DNA from: Candidatus Pelagibacter communis
GTDB lineage: Bacteria; Pseudomonadota; Alphaproteobacteria; Pelagibacterales; Pelagibacteraceae
Length of the DNA: 64,000 nt
Reading direction: 5' to 3'
NCBI RefSeq assembly: GCF_001180165.1
Contig: NZ_CVSQ01000060.1
Location: 1 to 64,000, forward strand
Of the stretch, positions 60,418 through 64,000 are shown piece after piece. The translations under genes were made by a program, and so were the position numbers. The notes under the pieces were generated by a model. That model saw nothing but the letters and a program-made list of their open reading frames with translations. It made no database searches and had not been told where the DNA came from. How positions within the stretch are numbered: the first letter of the stretch is position 1; each line of letters begins with the position of its first letter.

Positions 60418-61173
60418 CCAGATTCTTTTCATACTAAAATAAACTAAAACAGTTAAAATAATTAAATAAACAATCGCTTTAAAGCCCATCTGATGTCGAG
60501 ATTCTAAATGAGGTTCAGCTGACCACATTAAGAAGGTCGTTACATCTTTTGACATCTGTTCTACTGTTGCATTTGTTCCGTCACCATACTCTACTAATCC
60601 ATCTGATAATGGAGCAGCCATTCTAATTTTATTACCATACATGTATTTGTTATAGTAAACTCCGTCATCTAAAGATACGTTGCTAGGAGCTTCTTCATAT
60701 CCTTGTAATAAGGAATAGATATAATCAACTCCACCTCCTCTAGCTTTAACCAAAACAGACATGTCTGGAGGGTATGCACCACCATTTGCCGCTTGTGCAG
60801 CTTTTACATTTTCATATGGCATTACAAATTTATCAGATAATTTTCCTGGTCTTGTAAACATTTCACCATCTGAATTTGGACCATCAGTTACTTCAAATGA
60901 AGCTGCTATAGCTTTAGCTTGAGCTTCAGAGAATTCTGGCCCTCCTGGCTCTGCTAAATTTCTATAACTTAAATACTTCATCGAATGACATGAGGCACAT
61001 ACTTCAGTATAAACTTGATAACCTCTTTGAAGAGAAGCTCTATCAAATTTTCCAAATAATCCCTTAAAACTCCAGTCAGTTTTTAGATATTCTACTTTTT
61101 CAGCAGCAAAAGAATTTGAATTTGAAGTAATAATTAAGATTATTATAGAAAATAATTTAAATAAATTTTTCAC
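60394..61173 (-). CDS. petC: Cytochrome c1 of the bc1 complex
   Basis: Electron carrier of ubiquinol:cytochrome c reductase. The 259 residues have a signal peptide (LFSIIILIITSNSNSFA), the haem motif CASCH near residue 37, the axial methionine region (IRMAAPLSDGLVEY) and a C-terminal membrane anchor (AIVYLIILTVLVYFSM). It is the third gene of petABC, 1 nt after petB, and overlaps ychF by 24 nt at its 3' end. Confidence 0.97.
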   Translation of the reverse strand: MKNLFKLFSIIILIITSNSNSFAAEKVEYLKTDWSFKGLFGKFDRASLQRGYQVYTEVCASCHSMKYLSYRNLAEPGGPEFSEAQAKAIAASFEVTDGPNSDGEMFTRPGKLSDKFVMPYENVKAAQAANGGAYPPDMSVLVKARGGGVDYIYSLLQGYEEAPSNVSLDDGVYYNKYMYGNKIRMAAPLSDGLVEYGDGTNATVEQMSKDVTTFLMWSAEPHLESRHQMGFKAIVYLIILTVLVYFSMKRIWSRVESEV

Positions 61174-61174
61174 C

Positions 61175-62437
61175 TTATTCTATTTTACTTTCTTTATTTC
61201 TGGCGGCAGCTAGATTTGGTGAACCACCTAGAACAGGTTCGGTAATACTTAGAGGCACTGGTAAAGTTTTTTCTTTAAAGCCTAGAACAGGAAGAATAAC
61301 TAAAAAATGCAAAAAGTAATACGCTGTTGCAACTCGTGCTATCAACAAGTAAAGTCCCTCAGCTGGCATCGCACCCACATAACCAAGTATCAAAACATCA
61401 GCAACTAGTATCCAGTAAAATTGTTTATATAAAGGTCTGAATACCGCAGATCTTATTTTTGAAGTATCTAACCAAGGTAAAACTGCTAAGATTAATATTG
61501 CAGATAACATAGCCACAACTCCTAACAATTTATCAGGAACTGATCTTAATATTGCATAAAAAGGTAAGAGATACCATTCAGGAACAATGTGTGCGGGTGT
61601 TACCATTGGGTTTGCCTCGATATAATTATCTGCGTGACCTAAAATATTTGGTGCGTAAAATACAAAAAAAGCAAACACAATCATGAACATTAATAAAGCA
61701 AAACCATCTTTAATTACTATGTAAGGATGGAAAGGTACAGTATCTTTAGAAGGTTTTTTTATATCTATTCCAACTGGATTGTTATTACCAGGAACATGTA
61801 AAGCCCATATATGTAAAACAACTAATCCTAAAATTAAAAATGGAATTAAATAATGCAAAGTAAAAAATCTAGTTAACGTAGGGTTGTCGACTGAATAACC
61901 TCCCCACAACCAAGTGACAATACCCTCTCCAACTAATGGAATAGCACTAAATAAATTTGTGATTACAGTTGCTCCCCAAAAGCTCATTTGTCCCCACGGC
62001 AATACATAGCCCATAAATGCAGCCGCCATCATTAGCAAATAAATAATTATTCCAATTATCCAAATTATTTCTCTTGGTGCTTTGTAAGAACCATAAAATA
62101 ATGACCTGAAAATATGAATGTAGACTGCTAAGAAAAACATAGATGCACCATTTGCATGAATGTATCTAATTAACCAACCATAGTTAACATCACGCATGAT
62201 GTGCTCAACACTTTCAAAAGCCATATCTGCGTGAGCAATGTAATGCATTGCAAGAGTTAATCCTGTAACAATTTGAGTGATTAAGCAAAAAGTTAAAATT
62301 CCACCAAATGTCCACCAATAATTTAGATTTTTAGGAGTCGGATAATCTGTTAAATGATTTGCAAGAGTTAATAGTGGCAATCGATCATTAAACCATTGTC
62401 CTACCTTCGATTTTGGTCTGTAATCATGGTCACTCAT
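61175..62437 (-). CDS. petB: Cytochrome b of the bc1 complex
   Basis: Membrane subunit holding haems bL and bH and both quinone sites. The 420 residues contain eight membrane helices. Landmarks are [20 protein letters not shown], the bis-His helices ([29 protein letters not shown]), [20 protein letters not shown] and the Qo motif [14 protein letters not shown]. It is separated from petA by 6 nt. Confidence 0.98.
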   Translation of the reverse strand: MSDHDYRPKSKVGQWFNDRLPLLTLANHLTDYPTPKNLNYWWTFGGILTFCLITQIVTGLTLAMHYIAHADMAFESVEHIMRDVNYGWLIRYIHANGASMFFLAVYIHIFRSLFYGSYKAPREIIWIIGIIIYLLMMAAAFMGYVLPWGQMSFWGATVITNLFSAIPLVGEGIVTWLWGGYSVDNPTLTRFFTLHYLIPFLILGLVVLHIWALHVPGNNNPVGIDIKKPSKDTVPFHPYIVIKDGFALLMFMIVFAFFVFYAPNILGHADNYIEANPMVTPAHIVPEWYLLPFYAILRSVPDKLLGVVAMLSAILILAVLPWLDTSKIRSAVFRPLYKQFYWILVADVLILGYVGAMPAEGLYLLIARVATAYYFLHFLVILPVLGFKEKTLPVPLSITEPVLGGSPNLAAARNKESKIE

Positions 62438-62443
62438 TTTTCT

Positions 62444-62953
62444 TTATCCAATTTTAATTGTGTTTGCATTAACGAATTCATATTTAGGCACTTCCATATT
62501 CCAAGGTGCCGGTCCTTTTCTAATTCTTCCTGAAGTATCATAATGAGATCCATGACATGGACAGAACCAGCCATTGTAATCACCTTTATCATTTAAAGGT
62601 ACACATCCAAGGTGGGTGCATACACCTAACATAACAAGCCACTCAGGGTTTTTTGCTCTATCTTCATCTTTTTCTGGATGAATTAAATCTTCCATCTTAA
62701 CTTTTCTTGCCTCATCAATTTCTTCTTGAGTTCTTCTTCTTATAAATACTGGTTTACCTCTCCATAAAACAGTCAATGTATTTCCAGGTGTTAATGAACT
62801 TACATCAACCTCTGTACTAGCTAATGCTTTAACAGAAGCATCTGGATTCATTTGATCTATCATTGGCCACACCACTGCAGCGGCACCAACAGCTCCTACC
62901 GCTGTGGTAGCTGTAAATAAAAAATCTCTTCTTTTTGTTTTTTTTTCAGACAC
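62444..62953 (-). CDS. petA: Rieske iron-sulfur subunit of the bc1 complex
   Basis: The 169 residues begin with a twin-arginine-type leader ([20 protein letters not shown]), then a membrane anchor and the Rieske domain with CTHLGCVP and CPCHGSHYD, which bind the 2Fe-2S cluster. It is first of the petABC operon and lies divergent from trmL, with the promoter region in the 92-nt gap between them. Confidence 0.97.
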   Translation of the reverse strand: MSEKKTKRRDFLFTATTAVGAVGAAAVVWPMIDQMNPDASVKALASTEVDVSSLTPGNTLTVLWRGKPVFIRRRTQEEIDEARKVKMEDLIHPEKDEDRAKNPEWLVMLGVCTHLGCVPLNDKGDYNGWFCPCHGSHYDTSGRIRKGPAPWNMEVPKYEFVNANTIKIG

Positions 62954-63045
62954 TATTAGTAGCTTTTATTATTATCTCTTTTTGATTTAAAATAGTTAAT
63001 ATACGAATTCATATAATATAAAATAATTATTTTACTACTGAAAGA

Positions 63046-63519
63046 ATGACACAGAATTCAACAATTTTAGGACCTAAAATAGCTTTGTATGAGCCTGATA
63101 TACCTCAGAATACTGCTGCAATCATAAGAACCTGTGCTTGTTTGGGTGCTAAATTAGAAATAATTGAACCATGTGGCTTTCTATTATCAGACAAACGTTT
63201 TAAAAGAGTGGTTATGGACTATATGGACTATAGTCAAATAGAGTTTTATCAAAGTTCAGATAAATTTTTTGAGGCAAAGAAAAAACAGAGAATCGTATTG
63301 ATGACAACTAAGGGTTCAATAAATTATACTAAATTTAAATTTAAGACTGATGATACTATTTTGTTTGGCAGAGAAAGTGCTGGAGTACCCGAAAAGGTTC
63401 ATAAAATTATTAAAAATCGTTTAAAAATACCAATGAATAATCAAGTAAGATCTCTTAATATTGCATCCTCTGTTGCCATTGTTTTGGCAGAAAGTTTGCG
63501 TCAAATTAAATTAATATAA
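63046..63519 (+). CDS. trmL: tRNA (cytidine(34)-2'-O)-methyltransferase TrmL
   Basis: SPOUT-class methyltransferase that modifies the wobble base of tRNA-Leu. The 157 residues show ALYEPDIPQNTAAIIRTCACLGA, MDYMDY, ILFGRESAGVPEKVH and IPMNNQVRSLNIASSVAIVLAE, the trefoil-knot SAM site. Divergent from petA. Confidence 0.95.
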   Translation: MTQNSTILGPKIALYEPDIPQNTAAIIRTCACLGAKLEIIEPCGFLLSDKRFKRVVMDYMDYSQIEFYQSSDKFFEAKKKQRIVLMTTKGSINYTKFKFKTDDTILFGRESAGVPEKVHKIIKNRLKIPMNNQVRSLNIASSVAIVLAESLRQIKLI

Positions 63520-63520
63520 A

Positions 63521-64000
63521 ATGGATATTTCAATTAAAAAAGACTTAGCAAGTAATTGGTTTAAGCTGTTACAAAATGCAATATGTGACGACATTTTAAA
63601 AATTGAAAAAAACAAAGTAAATTTTCAATCAACTTCTTGGAAAAGAAGCAATAAAAAAGATGAGGGTGGTGGTGAATATAGAATTCTTAAAAATGGAAAA
63701 ATTTTTGAAAAAGTAGGAGTAAATTTTTCAAAAGTTTACGGAAAATTTCCTAAGCAATTTCAAAAGAATATACCGGGCGCAAGTAAAGATCCTAGATTTT
63801 GGGCATCAGGAATATCGATAGTAATGCACATGCAAAATCCCCATATTCCTGCAATGCATTTTAATACCAGATTTATTTGTACAACAAAGAATTGGTTTGG
63901 TGGAGGTATGGATGTAACCCCGGCAATAAAAGATGAAAAAGAGAAGAAAAACTTTCATAAAATATTAAAGGCAATGTGCAATAGACATAATAAAAATTAT
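63521..64000 (+). CDS. hemF: Coproporphyrinogen III oxidase HemF, N-terminal part (runs off window)
   Basis: Aerobic, oxygen-dependent oxidase of haem synthesis, converting coproporphyrinogen III to protoporphyrinogen IX. The first 160 codons are here, starting at ATG 63521, one base after the trmL stop. Recognisable blocks are DEGGGGEYR-like (KKDEGGGEYRILKNGKIFEK), VGVNFSKVYGK, FWASGISIVMHMQNPHIPAM and WFGGGMDVTP. The frame is open to base 64000, so the C-terminal half lies outside. Confidence 0.94.
   Translation, partial: MDISIKKDLASNWFKLLQNAICDDILKIEKNKVNFQSTSWKRSNKKDEGGGEYRILKNGKIFEKVGVNFSKVYGKFPKQFQKNIPGASKDPRFWASGISIVMHMQNPHIPAMHFNTRFICTTKNWFGGGMDVTPAIKDEKEKKNFHKILKAMCNRHNKNY

Overview
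The window is very AT-rich and extremely compact. Its gene content and phrasing match a streamlined marine alphaproteobacterium of the SAR11 clade (Candidatus Pelagibacter type). The basis is recognition of protein families and gene style, not a database search: tiny or negative intergenic spacing, lysine/asparagine/isoleucine-rich proteins, a bacterial dcw cluster, a macromolecular-synthesis operon (yqeY-dnaG-rpoD) and an alphaproteobacterial petABC. Convergent genes almost always overlap at their 3' ends.

Layout. 1-58 is an exact inverted copy of part of uvrD and looks like a chimeric contig end. 49-894 is the 3' part of fumC. 882-2372 is an AsmA-like protein. 2407-6134 holds uvrD and an aminopeptidase P. 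6117-26960 is one long minus-strand envelope and division block. In transcription order it reads mraZ-ftsZ-rsmH-ftsL-ftsI-murE/murF(fused)-mraY-murD-ftsW-murG-murC-murB-ddl-ftsQ-ftsA(short)-lpxC-bamD-ligA. It is headed by a good sigma70 promoter whose -10 overlaps three MraZ boxes. 27141-27498 is RNase P RNA, followed by a peptidoglycan amidase and the lipid-transport pair mlaA-mlaC.

29777-31846 is a 2-kb insertion bounded by a perfect 47-bp direct repeat of the 3' half of a CAU-anticodon tRNA. It carries a three-gene overlapping operon of unknown function (a seven-TM membrane protein, a 58-residue protein and a 230-residue protein) and no integrase. This is the most likely undescribed system in the window. 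tRNA-Val(GAC), rpoD, dnaG and yqeY follow.

36270-64000 is housekeeping: carAB, a 2OG-Fe oxygenase/ELM1-like pair, trxB, an NAD(P)-binding protein, an aspartate aminotransferase, uvrB, a pteridine-reductase-like SDR with folB, uvrC, pgsA, ilvE, a MarR-OmpR-EnvZ regulatory operon, ubiK, lgt, a MidA-type methyltransferase, pgeF, prs, rplY, pth, ychF, petABC, trmL and the 5' part of hemF.

The points most worth a second look are the mini-island and its operon, an FtsA reduced to its SHS2/1C part plus C-terminal amphipathic tail, ftsZ moved to the front of the dcw cluster, a primase zinc ribbon that has lost most of its ligands, a tRNA-Val with non-canonical D and T loops, and the chimeric left edge. 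No stretch above about 300 bases lacks a gene.
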